Source of the DNA: an uncultured Candidatus Saccharibacteria bacterium
GTDB lineage: Bacteria; Patescibacteriota; Saccharimonadia; Saccharimonadales; Saccharimonadaceae
Length of the DNA: 24,978 nt
Assembly (NCBI GenBank): GCA_938041435.1
Contig: CALISR010000017.1
Location: 1-24,978 of the forward strand
Reading direction: 5' to 3'
Part shown: positions 7,306 through 14,971 of the stretch, piece after piece
Numbering within the stretch: the first letter of the stretch is position 1
Layout: every line of letters starts with the position of its first letter
The notes under the pieces: model-generated
Told to the model about the DNA's origin: nothing
What the model saw: only the letters and a program-made list of their open reading frames with translations
Databases searched by the model: none
Program-made: the position numbers and the translations under genes

Positions 7306-8412
7306 CTAACGCTTGGTAAGCTTACTGCGGTAGCGCCACAGGCCAATTGCTCCACCAATGAGAACGATACCTACCCCGCCGAGAAGCCACAGGTTGACAC
7401 CAGTCTCGGCAAGTGCAGCTGCTACAGAATGCGTCTGCTTGGGCGTGTGGGCTGCCGTCTTGGGTGCGGCGGCAGCTTGCTGTGGTTGTTGTGGTTGCAG
7501 CGCAGTGCGGATTGCGTCAACTCGCCGCTGCAGTGCCGCCTTGGCTGCATTATCTTTGACAGTATCGACCACTGACTGGGTCGTGGCAAGCAGCGCAAGA
7601 TCTGGTTTGGCTTCGAGCGCGTCAACGGCTTGCGCGGCTGTCTTTTGGCGTGCTTGCTCCTCCTGGATAGCGGTAGCTATAGCAGCAGTGAGTGCCTTGG
7701 TCGCTTTGGCAAGCTCTGGCGTTGTGGTTGCTTTGAGATTTGCTAAGCGATCTGCCTCTGTCACTGCCGTGGCAACGTCCTTGTCTGCTACGACGTAGGC
7801 TGGCGCGGCGGCGAGCTCTTGCTTGGCTTTGTCGTAGTCGGTGTGGTCGACGCGCAGGTCATCGATTGCTTGCTGAAGCTCTTGCAATGCTTTGTCGATC
7901 GCAGCCTGAGAAGACGTTTCGTCAGCCACTACGGCACGGGCAATCACCTGCTTGGACGTAGCTTCGGCCCTGGTGTGCGAGCTGTAGCCATCCAGCACCA
8001 TCGGCTCAGCTAGCTTCGCTTCGAGCTTTTCAGTGGTTGTGATCTCTACCTCGCGCGTTACCTCTGCTTTATTGTTGGCATTATCAACCGCGCGGTAGGT
8101 AATTGTATATGTGCCTGGTTTTGGGTTTGCAAGGTCAAGGTTTTTTGCGTCAATAACCACGCCATCGCTATTAATACCTGTTCCGTCCGCTCCATCATTT
8201 GCTGCCACAGTATGCACAGCATCGACAATTGAGCGACCCGCTCGCGCCACGAGCTTCTCTGGCTTAGCTGGCGTAAAGACTGGTGCGGTAGTGTCAGCAT
8301 CAGCATACGCCTGATGCGCCACAAGCTGCGGCCCCACCAGTCCAATGCCACCAACGACGACTACTGCCGCAGCAATAACTCTCATGCGAGAGTGAATGTG
8401 TTTTACCCTCAT
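7306..8412 (-). CDS. Secreted surface protein with Ig-like domain, helical repeats and LAETG wall-anchor signal
   Basis: This 368-aa protein carries a signal peptide (about 1-38: basic start, hydrophobic AAAVVVVGGIGLVG, then AYADAD). An Ig-like/bacterial cadherin-type domain follows at about 40-126 (DTTAPVF opening, GTYTITYRAVDNANNKAEVT near its end). Residues 130-305 are Ala-rich and helical with FIVAR-like spacing, followed by a Gln/Pro/Ala linker. The C-terminus is a classic sortase signal: LAETG at 334-338, a hydrophobic stretch about 341-359 and the basic tail RYRSKLTKR. LAETG is a variant common in Actinobacteria. The start is supported by an AAGGGGG ribosome site. It has its own promoter and terminator, so it is monocistronic. 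No sortase is in the window; a role in attachment to a host cell is inference. Confidence 0.85.
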   Translation of the reverse strand: MRVKHIHSRMRVIAAAVVVVGGIGLVGPQLVAHQAYADADTTAPVFTPAKPEKLVARAGRSIVDAVHTVAANDGADGTGINSDGVVIDAKNLDLANPKPGTYTITYRAVDNANNKAEVTREVEITTTEKLEAKLAEPMVLDGYSSHTRAEATSKQVIARAVVADETSSQAAIDKALQELQQAIDDLRVDHTDYDKAKQELAAAPAYVVADKDVATAVTEADRLANLKATTTPELAKATKALTAAIATAIQEEQARQKTAAQAVDALEAKPDLALLATTQSVVDTVKDNAAKAALQRRVDAIRTALQPQQPQQAAAAPKTAAHTPKQTHSVAAALAETGVNLWLLGGVGIVLIGGAIGLWRYRSKLTKR

Positions 8413-8444
8413 AATAATCCCCCTTATGGTTGTCTATAAGTGTC

Positions 8445-8474
8445 AGTATACGAAACTGCTGTTTGGGTTGTCAA
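8445..8474 (-). promoter_or_regulatory. Promoter TTGACA-18-TATACT for the surface-protein gene
   Basis: On the minus strand, TTGACA (8474-8469) and TATACT (8450-8445) are 18 bp apart. The RNA would start near 8438, which gives a leader of about 25 nt with an AAGGGGG ribosome site, unlike the leaderless genes nearby. The rest of 8475-8585 holds nothing I can name. Confidence 0.72.
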
Positions 8475-8585
8475 CAGAGTTACTTCTGAATGATCGTGCG
8501 ACATATTTCCTGATACTTAAAGGGAAAATACATGCCTTGCAGAATAGCCTCTCTGTTTGCACTCATTATTGAGGTAATAAAGCAG

Positions 8586-9704
8586 CTATAAAGCCACGGA
8601 ATCGACGACAATCCCTCCGCCAAGGCACTCTGCCCCGCGGTAGATCACGGCTGACTGGCCAGCTGCCACGGCCCGCTCAGGGTCACTGAGGTGGAGGGTG
8701 GCTTGGGCCTGAGCTGGGTCATACTGCAACGTGCATGGCCTCAGCTGGCCACGATGGCGCAGACGGACGGTCAGCTGGTCGCTCGCCGCTGGTGCGCCGT
8801 GAATCCAGTGCAAATCGCCCACCAGCACATCATGACGCCACATTGCTTCATCATTCATATTGCGACTCACGTATACTACATTTGCTGCCATGTCCTTACC
8901 GACGACGTAATAAGGCAAGCCGCCACCGACATCCAGCCCATGGCGCTGGCCCAGGGTGTAAAAGATCGCACCATCGTGCTGGCCTAGCACTACCCCTGTC
9001 TGCTTGTCGATAATATCGCCCGGGCGAGTGGATACATACTGGCTTAGGAAGTCTCGCATGCCAACATTACCAACAAAGCACACTCCCATCGATTCCTGCT
9101 TGCGCGCTGTCCAGAGGCCACGCTCAGTAGCCATGTGCCGCACCTGCTGCTTGGTATAGCCACCAAGCGGGAAGAGTGTGTGCTGGAGTGCATCACTCGT
9201 CACGCGGTAGAGGAAGTAGGTCTGATCTTTCGCTGCGTCGGTCGCGCGGTAGAGACGATCAGGCTGGAATGAATGTTCTTGACCAGTCGCCGCGCTGTCA
9301 TCCTCTGCATATGCGCCACCAGTCTGTGCATAATGGCCAGTAGCAATGAGATCAGCCCCACGCTCGCGCGCGGTATCGAGAAAGAGCCGAAACTTAATCT
9401 CTTGATTGCACATGATGTCGGGGTTAGGCGTGCGCCCAGCTTGATACTCGGCTAGCATGTAGTCTACCACCTTGTGCTTGTAGTCGTGCTCAAAATCAAA
9501 AACGATAAAGTCGATACCCAGCTGCACTGCCACCCGCTTAGCATCAGCTAAGTCTTCCGCCCAGGGGCACTGCATGCCGGGTAGGTCTTGGCTCCAGTTT
9601 TTCATATACACCCCAGTCACATCGTAGCCCTGCTCAACCAGCAGCGCTGCGGTGAGACTGCTGTCCACTCCACCACTCATCCCGACAAAGACACGCTGCG
9701 TCAT
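8586..9704 (-). CDS. mnmA: tRNA-specific 2-thiouridylase MnmA
   Basis: MnmA puts sulfur on U34 of tRNA Lys, Glu and Gln after adenylating the base. The 372-aa product has the PP-loop ATPase motif GMSGGVDSS (about 8-16), the catalytic cysteine in NPDIMCNQEIKF (Cys99), TGHYA (about 122-126) and the second cysteine in MGVCFVG (Cys209). The C-terminal beta-domain is complete, and the length equals that of E. coli MnmA. The open frame extends 30 codons further upstream, but ATG 9704 is right: it begins MTQRVFVGMSGG and overlaps the stop of the upstream gene as ATGA. It is the last gene of the desulfurase - DUF218 - mnmA run, so its sulfur donor is encoded two genes upstream. No clear terminator was found downstream. 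Confidence 0.95.
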   Translation of the reverse strand: MTQRVFVGMSGGVDSSLTAALLVEQGYDVTGVYMKNWSQDLPGMQCPWAEDLADAKRVAVQLGIDFIVFDFEHDYKHKVVDYMLAEYQAGRTPNPDIMCNQEIKFRLFLDTARERGADLIATGHYAQTGGAYAEDDSAATGQEHSFQPDRLYRATDAAKDQTYFLYRVTSDALQHTLFPLGGYTKQQVRHMATERGLWTARKQESMGVCFVGNVGMRDFLSQYVSTRPGDIIDKQTGVVLGQHDGAIFYTLGQRHGLDVGGGLPYYVVGKDMAANVVYVSRNMNDEAMWRHDVLVGDLHWIHGAPAASDQLTVRLRHRGQLRPCTLQYDPAQAQATLHLSDPERAVAAGQSAVIYRGAECLGGGIVVDSVAL

Positions 9705-10306
9705 GGCCGCACCACCTTGAACCAGCCGATTTTCACCAGCTCTTCGATTGTCAGCTGCCAGCCACTTGGCGTGAGCCACCAGGTGTCTGACCACTGCCGG
9801 TCGGTGGCGACAGGGTGGCTGCGCATGGCGATATGTGGCACATACTGGCCAAACTCCAGTGCAACACGGCGCGAGTGGTAGGCGCTAGTAACGAGGATAA
9901 TCGAGTCAAGATTCTTTTGGCGAAGGAGTTGGCCAGTTTTTTTGGCATTTTGGCGGGTGGTTTCGCTTAGTTCCTCGGTGAGGATGGCACGGTCGGGCAC
10001 ACCAGCCGCCACAGCTTGGCGGCGCATTGCCTCGGCATTGCTGGGGCCAGTCTTATCGGCGGCAGCACCTGAGAAAACGATGAAGCGTGCCCATCCATTT
10101 TGGTAGAGACGAATCGCTTCGGCGGTGCGGGCCTGGGTATCACCACCACTCACTGCCACAATAGCATCGGCAGCCTGGCACTGCTCAGCACTGCTCGGAG
10201 CTGCTTGGCACGTGGCAAGGTCGTCACGCGTCAGCCAGCGCCCACCAAGCCAAACGAGGAGCATTAGGGCGATAAATATCCCGGCAAGCCAGCGTAATAG
10301 TTTCAT
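9701..10306 (-). CDS. DUF218 (YdcF/SanA/ElyC-like) membrane-anchored protein
   Basis: This 201-aa protein has an N-terminal membrane anchor (about 5-25, MKLLRWLAGIFIALMLLVWL) followed by a DUF218 domain. Visible motifs are ADAIVAVSGG, the helix TAEAIRLYQNGWARFIVFSG, a TTRQNA element and ILVTSAYHSRRV, all usual for the family. Related proteins (SanA, ElyC) affect envelope integrity, but the biochemical activity is poorly defined. ATG 10306 is chosen over the longer frame because it gives a clean anchor and overlaps the TGA of the desulfurase gene as ATGA. The 3' end overlaps mnmA the same way, so the three genes are translationally coupled although this one has no obvious link to tRNA thiolation. 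Confidence 0.85.
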   Translation of the reverse strand: MKLLRWLAGIFIALMLLVWLGGRWLTRDDLATCQAAPSSAEQCQAADAIVAVSGGDTQARTAEAIRLYQNGWARFIVFSGAAADKTGPSNAEAMRRQAVAAGVPDRAILTEELSETTRQNAKKTGQLLRQKNLDSIILVTSAYHSRRVALEFGQYVPHIAMRSHPVATDRQWSDTWWLTPSGWQLTIEELVKIGWFKVVRP

Positions 10307-11469
10307 CGTTGTGTTACCCCCTTCATCCGCTCTTGCTCGTGCTGCACTGCTGCAATGATGCACTGCGCCGCACGCTGGCAGTTCTCCTCGGTCGAGAGCT
10401 GCCCCAGGCTGATACGTAGACTTCCGTCGGCTACCTCTGGCGGCAGGCCAATCGCGGTGAGGACATGGCTGCGCAAACCCTTATTGGCTGCACAGGCACT
10501 GCCAGTTGCCACGAGTACACCATCGCGCTCAAGTAAGAAAACGAGCCGCTCGGCATCTACCCCCGGGAACGAGACGTGCAGATGCCCCGCCAAGCGATGC
10601 TTCATATCACCCGAGACAACTGCTGTGGGGATATGCTCACATAGCATACGCTGCATACTGTTGCGCAGACGTTCAAGGCGCTGCGCCTCGGATTTGCGGT
10701 GTGCTTGGGCATATTCAAGCGCCGTTGCAAAGCCGACCGCACCGGCCACATTCTCTGTCCCACTGCGCAGGCCACGCTCTTGCCCGCCACCAACGATGAG
10801 CGGATCAAGCCGCACTTGGCTAGCCAGCCACAAGAGGCCAACTTGCTTAGGACCATATATCTTGCCCGCATTAAGTGTTAGTGCATCCACGCCAAGGCGC
10901 GCCACATTAATATCGAGCTGACCTGCCCCCTGCGAGGCATCACTGTGGAGGTAGAGTGGCGTTGATTCACCCGCTTCGAGTCGTCGCTGGCGCTCACGGG
11001 CTGCTACTGCGGCAATTGCCCGCAGTGGCTGGATCGTTCCCAGCTCATTGTTAGCCAGAGCAATACTGATGAGTACCGTCTCTGGGCGGATCGCCTGGGC
11101 AATCACATCGGGCGTCACCACGCCCTTTGGGTTCGCTTTTACCACTGTCACATCATGCTGGTGCGCTGCTGCTAATACGGCATGGTGCTCAATATTTGCC
11201 GTTACGACATGGCCGTGTACGCCAGCAAACATGAGGTTGATCGACTCCGTTGCACCAGCCGTCATAATAATCTCATCTGGCTTGCCGCCCAGCGCCACCG
11301 CAAGGCGGTGCTTTGCCTGGCGATAGGCCTGCCGCACCGCTACTGCTGGCGCATAAGGACTAGACGGGTTAAAAAACTGCTCTGCAAAGTAGGGCTGCAT
11401 CGCCGCCAAAACACGGTCATCCATCGGCGTGGCCGCTGCGTGGTCGCAATATATCATCTCTGGTTTCAC
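10303..11469 (-). CDS. Cysteine desulfurase (NifS/IscS family)
   Basis: This PLP enzyme takes sulfur from cysteine, here probably to feed MnmA two genes downstream. Seen in the 388-aa product: YCDHAAATPM at the start, TAGATESIN (about 70-78), EHHAV (His95/96), SDASQ (Asp177), the PLP lysine in NAGKIYGPKQVG (Lys203) and the sulfur-carrying cysteine in ATGSACAANKG (Cys326). The residue before the PLP lysine is Gly rather than the usual His, and PKG is PKQ. No IscU, TusA or Suf genes are in the window, so direct transfer to MnmA (as with YrvO and MnmA of Bacillus subtilis) is the simplest reading. The start is uncertain: GTG 11469 fits a leaderless mRNA from the TATACT box at 11477, while ATG 11457 gives MIYCDHAAAT with GGAG 11 nt upstream. 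Confidence 0.92.
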   Translation of the reverse strand: MKPEMIYCDHAAATPMDDRVLAAMQPYFAEQFFNPSSPYAPAVAVRQAYRQAKHRLAVALGGKPDEIIMTAGATESINLMFAGVHGHVVTANIEHHAVLAAAHQHDVTVVKANPKGVVTPDVIAQAIRPETVLISIALANNELGTIQPLRAIAAVAARERQRRLEAGESTPLYLHSDASQGAGQLDINVARLGVDALTLNAGKIYGPKQVGLLWLASQVRLDPLIVGGGQERGLRSGTENVAGAVGFATALEYAQAHRKSEAQRLERLRNSMQRMLCEHIPTAVVSGDMKHRLAGHLHVSFPGVDAERLVFLLERDGVLVATGSACAANKGLRSHVLTAIGLPPEVADGSLRISLGQLSTEENCQRAAQCIIAAVQHEQERMKGVTQR

Positions 11470-11476
11470 TCCAATT

Positions 11477-11485
11477 AGTATAGCA
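11477..11485 (-). promoter_or_regulatory. Extended -10 (TGCTATACT) before the cysteine desulfurase gene
   Basis: The minus strand reads TGCTATACT in the gap upstream of the desulfurase gene. The predicted RNA start at about 11470 is one base before GTG 11469. It would give the desulfurase - DUF218 - mnmA genes their own transcript in addition to read-through from metG. Confidence 0.5.
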
Positions 11486-11487
11486 CT

Positions 11488-11925
11488 CTAGTCCGGATCG
11501 GCGAAACGCTGGCCAGTATTGGGGTCAACGCGGTAAATCTCGCGTGCCACCCGCTCATAATATAAGCGCGTTGCCATGACAAAATTACGGAGTTCATCAC
11601 CGGTCAGGTAGCTGTAGCGAGCACCCTCTTGCACTTTGAGGATACCCTGGTCGTTAATCTCGTAGCGGATAGTATTGGTCTGGATATGACGCTTCTCATC
11701 TGTCCACTCTTCGTGCCAGATCCAAGTTTTTTCGTCTAGGCAAAAGAACTCGCGGTGCCGCCCCTTCTCGACTGGGCCAAATAGCTCTGCTCCAATCTCG
11801 CTCTCCAGCGTGATGAGCTCGCGCTCGGTATAGCGTTTAAACGGCCGCTTCTTCGACTTACCAACACTGGTATCGCCCGCCAGCAGCGCGTAGGCCTTGC
11901 CAAGGAGTGAGCTTGGCTTTTTCAC
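11488..11925 (-). CDS. Hypothetical protein, 145 aa
   Basis: I do not recognise this protein. It has a basic N-terminus (about 20-32, GKSKKRPFKRYTERE), then a probably beta-rich aromatic core (REFFCLDEKTWIWHEEW, then IRYEINDQGILKVQ), then a helical C-terminal part with several Tyr and Arg. There is no signal peptide or membrane segment. The GTG start shares one base with the TAG of the upstream gene (TAGTG), so the two are coupled, and 18 nt separate its stop from the desulfurase gene. It looks like a conserved cytoplasmic protein of this lineage; no function is proposed. Confidence 0.75.
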   Translation of the reverse strand: MKKPSSLLGKAYALLAGDTSVGKSKKRPFKRYTERELITLESEIGAELFGPVEKGRHREFFCLDEKTWIWHEEWTDEKRHIQTNTIRYEINDQGILKVQEGARYSYLTGDELRNFVMATRLYYERVAREIYRVDPNTGQRFADPD

Positions 11926-12590
11926 TAGGCAGCACGCCCCCCGGAGTAATAACCGCTATGAGGAGATGGAGCTGTAGCCGTAGCTGCACTACGATGTGCT
12001 CGTCTTGCTGCGTACTGTGATAGATCTACCACATTACTACTGTCGCCGTTCCCATTTGATGGATAATTTTGCCTTTCTGAATATGGCGATGTTGGCTCAC
12101 TACGTGCGTTGTCGTCACTATATTCATCACTATCATTAATTGCATCATTCCATTTGGCCGGATCAAAATCACCGTTCAGCGTTCCAGGGTTACCATGGCC
12201 TAGAACATGAGCCGCGTCTTCTGCCTTTTGTGTTAGATAATCCTCCGCTCTATTACTTCCTCTCGTCGCGAGAACATACTCACGCATCTTCAAGACAAGG
12301 TTCGTGACACCTTTGGCGTACTCTATATTCTGACGGTAAGCCTCCTCAGGAGAGATAGCCTTGACTTTTTTCTCACCCACTAGGTCGTCTGCGTCACCGT
12401 CATATATCTTCGCTACCCGAGCAAGCTCTTCTTTGACGCGGGCGGCCTTCTCGAGCCGTTTAAGATCCTCATACGACATGATACCCGAGCGACTCTCATC
12501 GCCTTGGGATTTTGACTCCTGCGTCGCATCGCCCTTATGTGTGGGCTGTTGTTGTGGTGTGTGATCTATCGAAAAACTCTCACCGCTCAT
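11925..12590 (-). CDS. Hypothetical protein, 221 aa, low-complexity ends
   Basis: No family was recognised. The N-terminal 35 residues are Gln/Ser/Asp-rich and likely disordered. Residues about 38-120 are charged and helical, starting MSYEDLKRLEKAARVKEELA, and the C-terminal half (from about 135) is rich in Ser, Asn, Pro and Gly and ends GYYSGGRAA. No signal or membrane segment is seen. The ATG overlaps the TGA of tatD as ATGA, and its stop overlaps the GTG of the next gene, so it is locked into the metG-tatD operon. A scaffold or adaptor partner of the 145-aa protein would fit this layout but is a guess. Confidence 0.75.
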   Translation of the reverse strand: MSGESFSIDHTPQQQPTHKGDATQESKSQGDESRSGIMSYEDLKRLEKAARVKEELARVAKIYDGDADDLVGEKKVKAISPEEAYRQNIEYAKGVTNLVLKMREYVLATRGSNRAEDYLTQKAEDAAHVLGHGNPGTLNGDFDPAKWNDAINDSDEYSDDNARSEPTSPYSERQNYPSNGNGDSSNVVDLSQYAARRAHRSAATATAPSPHSGYYSGGRAA

Positions 12591-13435
12591 ATATGAAATA
12601 ACCTTTGTACATTTGCCGTTGTGGTGGTGGCGATGCGCGCAACGGGCAGGCCTTTCTTGGCTGCTTGGTCGCGGGCTACCTCCTCCACATAAGCCGGTAG
12701 ATTGATTCTACCACGGAAGGGTACCGGAGTCAAGAAGGGAGCATCGGTCTCAAGCAGTATGGCATCGAGCGGGAGATCGGTGTAGAGCCGCTGCTGAGCA
12801 CTGTCTTTTGTGAAGGTGCTGATGCCATTGACGCCAATAGATAAGCCGCGAGCACGGCCCTGCTCAAGCTGAGCCTGGGTATCGGTAAAGCTATGCAAGA
12901 CGCCGCGCACTGGCTGGGCATCGTAGATAGGCCAAAAGTCCTGCCACACTGCGCCGTGCGCTTGCTTTTCGTCGCGCACGTGGAAGCTAACGGGCAGCTG
13001 AAACTCCGCCGCGAGCTGCAGCTGTGCCTGGAGGCACTGCTGCTGCGCTGGGCGGGCGCTATTGTCATAAAAATAATCCAGGCCAATTTCCCCTACCCCC
13101 ACAATGACGGGCCGGCCCTGCCGGAGTGGCTTCTCAGCGAGAAGCTCCCGGATAGCGGCAATGCCTGCCTCACCCGCTGCCTCAGCATCATGGGGATGAA
13201 TACCAACCGCTACATAGCAGTGGTCGTGCGCCAGGGCAAACTGCACTGCCTGGCGCGAGCTACGCACATCCGTCCCAACGCAGATCATGGCAATGCCAGC
13301 CTGGACAGCCTGCTGGTAGGCTGCCTCGCGCGCTGCATCGTCGTAGAACTCGCTATCGTGTAGATGGCAGTGCGAGTCGATGAGGCGCGGCATGGGTGGT
13401 GTGTTGCCAAGAGTATGTGTTGTATCACTTGTCAT
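12587..13435 (-). CDS. tatD: TatD-family metal-dependent DNase
   Basis: This is a 282-aa TIM-barrel hydrolase. The metal ligands are visible: DSHCHLH (Asp20, His22, His24), GIHPHDA (about 79-84), GEIGLDY with Glu116, FHVR with His152, HSF with His181 and ETDAPFLTP with Asp231. TatD proteins are 3'-5' exonucleases or DNases with roles in DNA repair and turnover. ATG 13435 is preferred to the internal ATG 14 codons on because AAAGGAG lies 6 nt upstream. The gene follows metG by 15 nt, and metG-tatD adjacency is widespread in bacteria. The stop overlaps the next gene as ATGA. Confidence 0.93.
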   Translation of the reverse strand: MTSDTTHTLGNTPPMPRLIDSHCHLHDSEFYDDAAREAAYQQAVQAGIAMICVGTDVRSSRQAVQFALAHDHCYVAVGIHPHDAEAAGEAGIAAIRELLAEKPLRQGRPVIVGVGEIGLDYFYDNSARPAQQQCLQAQLQLAAEFQLPVSFHVRDEKQAHGAVWQDFWPIYDAQPVRGVLHSFTDTQAQLEQGRARGLSIGVNGISTFTKDSAQQRLYTDLPLDAILLETDAPFLTPVPFRGRINLPAYVEEVARDQAAKKGLPVARIATTTTANVQRLFHI

Positions 13436-13450
13436 AGCTTACTCCTTTGT

Positions 13451-14947
13451 TTATGAGGCTGCGTGAGCTCGTGGGTCGGGAGTGTGGATATAGCGCTTCG
13501 GGAACAGTGGTGGGACGTCGGCTGGCACGACGCCAGTGCCAAAGATAGTGTGGATAGCCTGAGCAGTAGCAGGCATAAATGGCACGAGCTCATCGGCAAT
13601 CTGCAGCAAAGTACTGGCTGCATAGGCTAAGACTTCGCTCAGGTGCGACTCGGCATCGTGGTCGGTCGCGCGGCGCTTAGCGATCTCCCATGGCTTGACC
13701 CGCTCGAGGTATTGGTTGAGGCTGCGGACGGAGCTCCATACTTCATCGAGTGCTTTATCAAACTCCAGTCGCTGCATCATGTCGCGGTAAATGGTCATAT
13801 CGTGCTCGGCTTGCGGCGCATCGCCAATCACTCCTGCTTGGTAGCGTGTCAGCATAGCTGCCACCCGCTGCACAAGGTTGCCGAGGTCGTTACCGAGCTC
13901 GCCGTTGTACGCTTTCTCAAATTTCTCCCAGGTGAAATCTCCATCGTCTTGGGTAGGAATATGACGAGCAAAGAAATAGCGGAAGGCATCAGCCCCATAG
14001 CTCTGGATAATTTCCATTGGGTCGACCACATTGCCGACTGTTTTGCTCATCTTACTACCTCCAACGTGAACGAAGCCGTGGACGAGTAGTGTCTTAGGTA
14101 GTGGGAGATCAAGCCCGAGCAACATAGCGGGCCAGATCCCTGCGTGGAAGCGCAAGATATCCTTGCCAATGACTTGCACATCGGCTGGCCAATACGCCTG
14201 CCACTCGGCCCTATCTGGATAGCCCAGCACCGTAATGTAGTTGGCTAAGGCATCAAGCCAGACGTACATCACCTGGCTGTCGTCGCCTGGCACTGGCACG
14301 CCCCAGCTCAGCGTCTTACGCGGACGGCTAATTGAAACGTCTTGGACACCATTTTTGATAAGCTCGAGGAACTCATTTTTGCGGAACTCGGGCACGATTT
14401 TCATCCGGCCTTCAGTGATGGCTTGGCGAATCTGCTCGGTAAAGGCACTCGCTTTGAGGTAGTAGTTCTCCTCTGAGACGCGCTCATACGGCGTTTGATG
14501 ATCAGGACATATACCATTCGTCTCGTGGACTTCCTTGTCGGTAAAGAATGCCTCATGCCCCACGCAGTACCAGCCCTCATAGGTGTGCTTGTAGATTAGC
14601 CCCGCCTGAGCAAGCCGCTGCCAGATGTACTGCACTGCTGCAACGTGGTGCGGGTCAGTCGTGCGGATAAAGTCAGTGTATTCTGCGCCAACTGCCTCCA
14701 TCAAGACTTTGAAGTTGCCATACATGCTGTCCACATAGCCCTGTGGGTCGAGCCCATTCGCCTGAGCCTTGGCAGCAATTTTATTACCGTGTTCGTCTGT
14801 GCCAACTTGGAAGCGTACCTCGTGGCCATTTTGCTTCTGATAGCGTGCCCAGATATCGGCCAGGAGATAGTCGAGCGCATTGCCAATATGCGGCTTACCG
14901 TTGACATAAGGAATAGCAGTGGTGATGTAGGCGTGTTGTTTGGTCAT
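13451..14947 (-). CDS. metG: Methionyl-tRNA synthetase, minimal form
   Basis: This enzyme charges tRNA-Met, including the initiator. The 498-aa class I core has AIPYVNGKPHIGNALDYLLA (HIGH motif as HIGN, 20-23), the VGTDEHGNKI element (about 48-57), GICPDH in the knuckle insert (about 145-150), VWLDALANY (about 229-237) and KMSKT (299-303). The alpha-helical anticodon domain follows. The protein ends near 498, without the C-terminal EMAPII/Trbp111-like tRNA-binding domain found in many bacterial MetRS. The knuckle has only one obvious Cys pair arrangement, so zinc binding may be lost. Start ATG 14947 coincides with the predicted RNA start from TGCTATAAT at 14954, which means a leaderless mRNA. 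It is the first gene of the metG-tatD run. Confidence 0.95.
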   Translation of the reverse strand: MTKQHAYITTAIPYVNGKPHIGNALDYLLADIWARYQKQNGHEVRFQVGTDEHGNKIAAKAQANGLDPQGYVDSMYGNFKVLMEAVGAEYTDFIRTTDPHHVAAVQYIWQRLAQAGLIYKHTYEGWYCVGHEAFFTDKEVHETNGICPDHQTPYERVSEENYYLKASAFTEQIRQAITEGRMKIVPEFRKNEFLELIKNGVQDVSISRPRKTLSWGVPVPGDDSQVMYVWLDALANYITVLGYPDRAEWQAYWPADVQVIGKDILRFHAGIWPAMLLGLDLPLPKTLLVHGFVHVGGSKMSKTVGNVVDPMEIIQSYGADAFRYFFARHIPTQDDGDFTWEKFEKAYNGELGNDLGNLVQRVAAMLTRYQAGVIGDAPQAEHDMTIYRDMMQRLEFDKALDEVWSSVRSLNQYLERVKPWEIAKRRATDHDAESHLSEVLAYAASTLLQIADELVPFMPATAQAIHTIFGTGVVPADVPPLFPKRYIHTPDPRAHAAS

Positions 14948-14953
14948 AGGGGT

Positions 14954-14962
14954 ATTATAGCA
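14954..14962 (-). promoter_or_regulatory. Extended -10 (TGCTATAAT) of metG
   Basis: The minus strand reads TGCTATAAT. Seven bases after its last T lies 14947, the A of the metG ATG, so the mRNA should have no 5' leader. No -35 hexamer is evident. Confidence 0.65.
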
Positions 14963-14971
14963 TGGGGCGAG

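Noticed and set aside
8475..8585. Searched for a terminator of mnmA and for a tRNA
   Set aside because: Only very short stems such as CAGA/TCTG were seen, with no T-run and no cloverleaf.
10355..10921. 188-aa plus-strand frame
   Set aside because: It is a shadow of the cysteine desulfurase gene; the translated sequence is Arg/Ser/Pro-rich without motifs.
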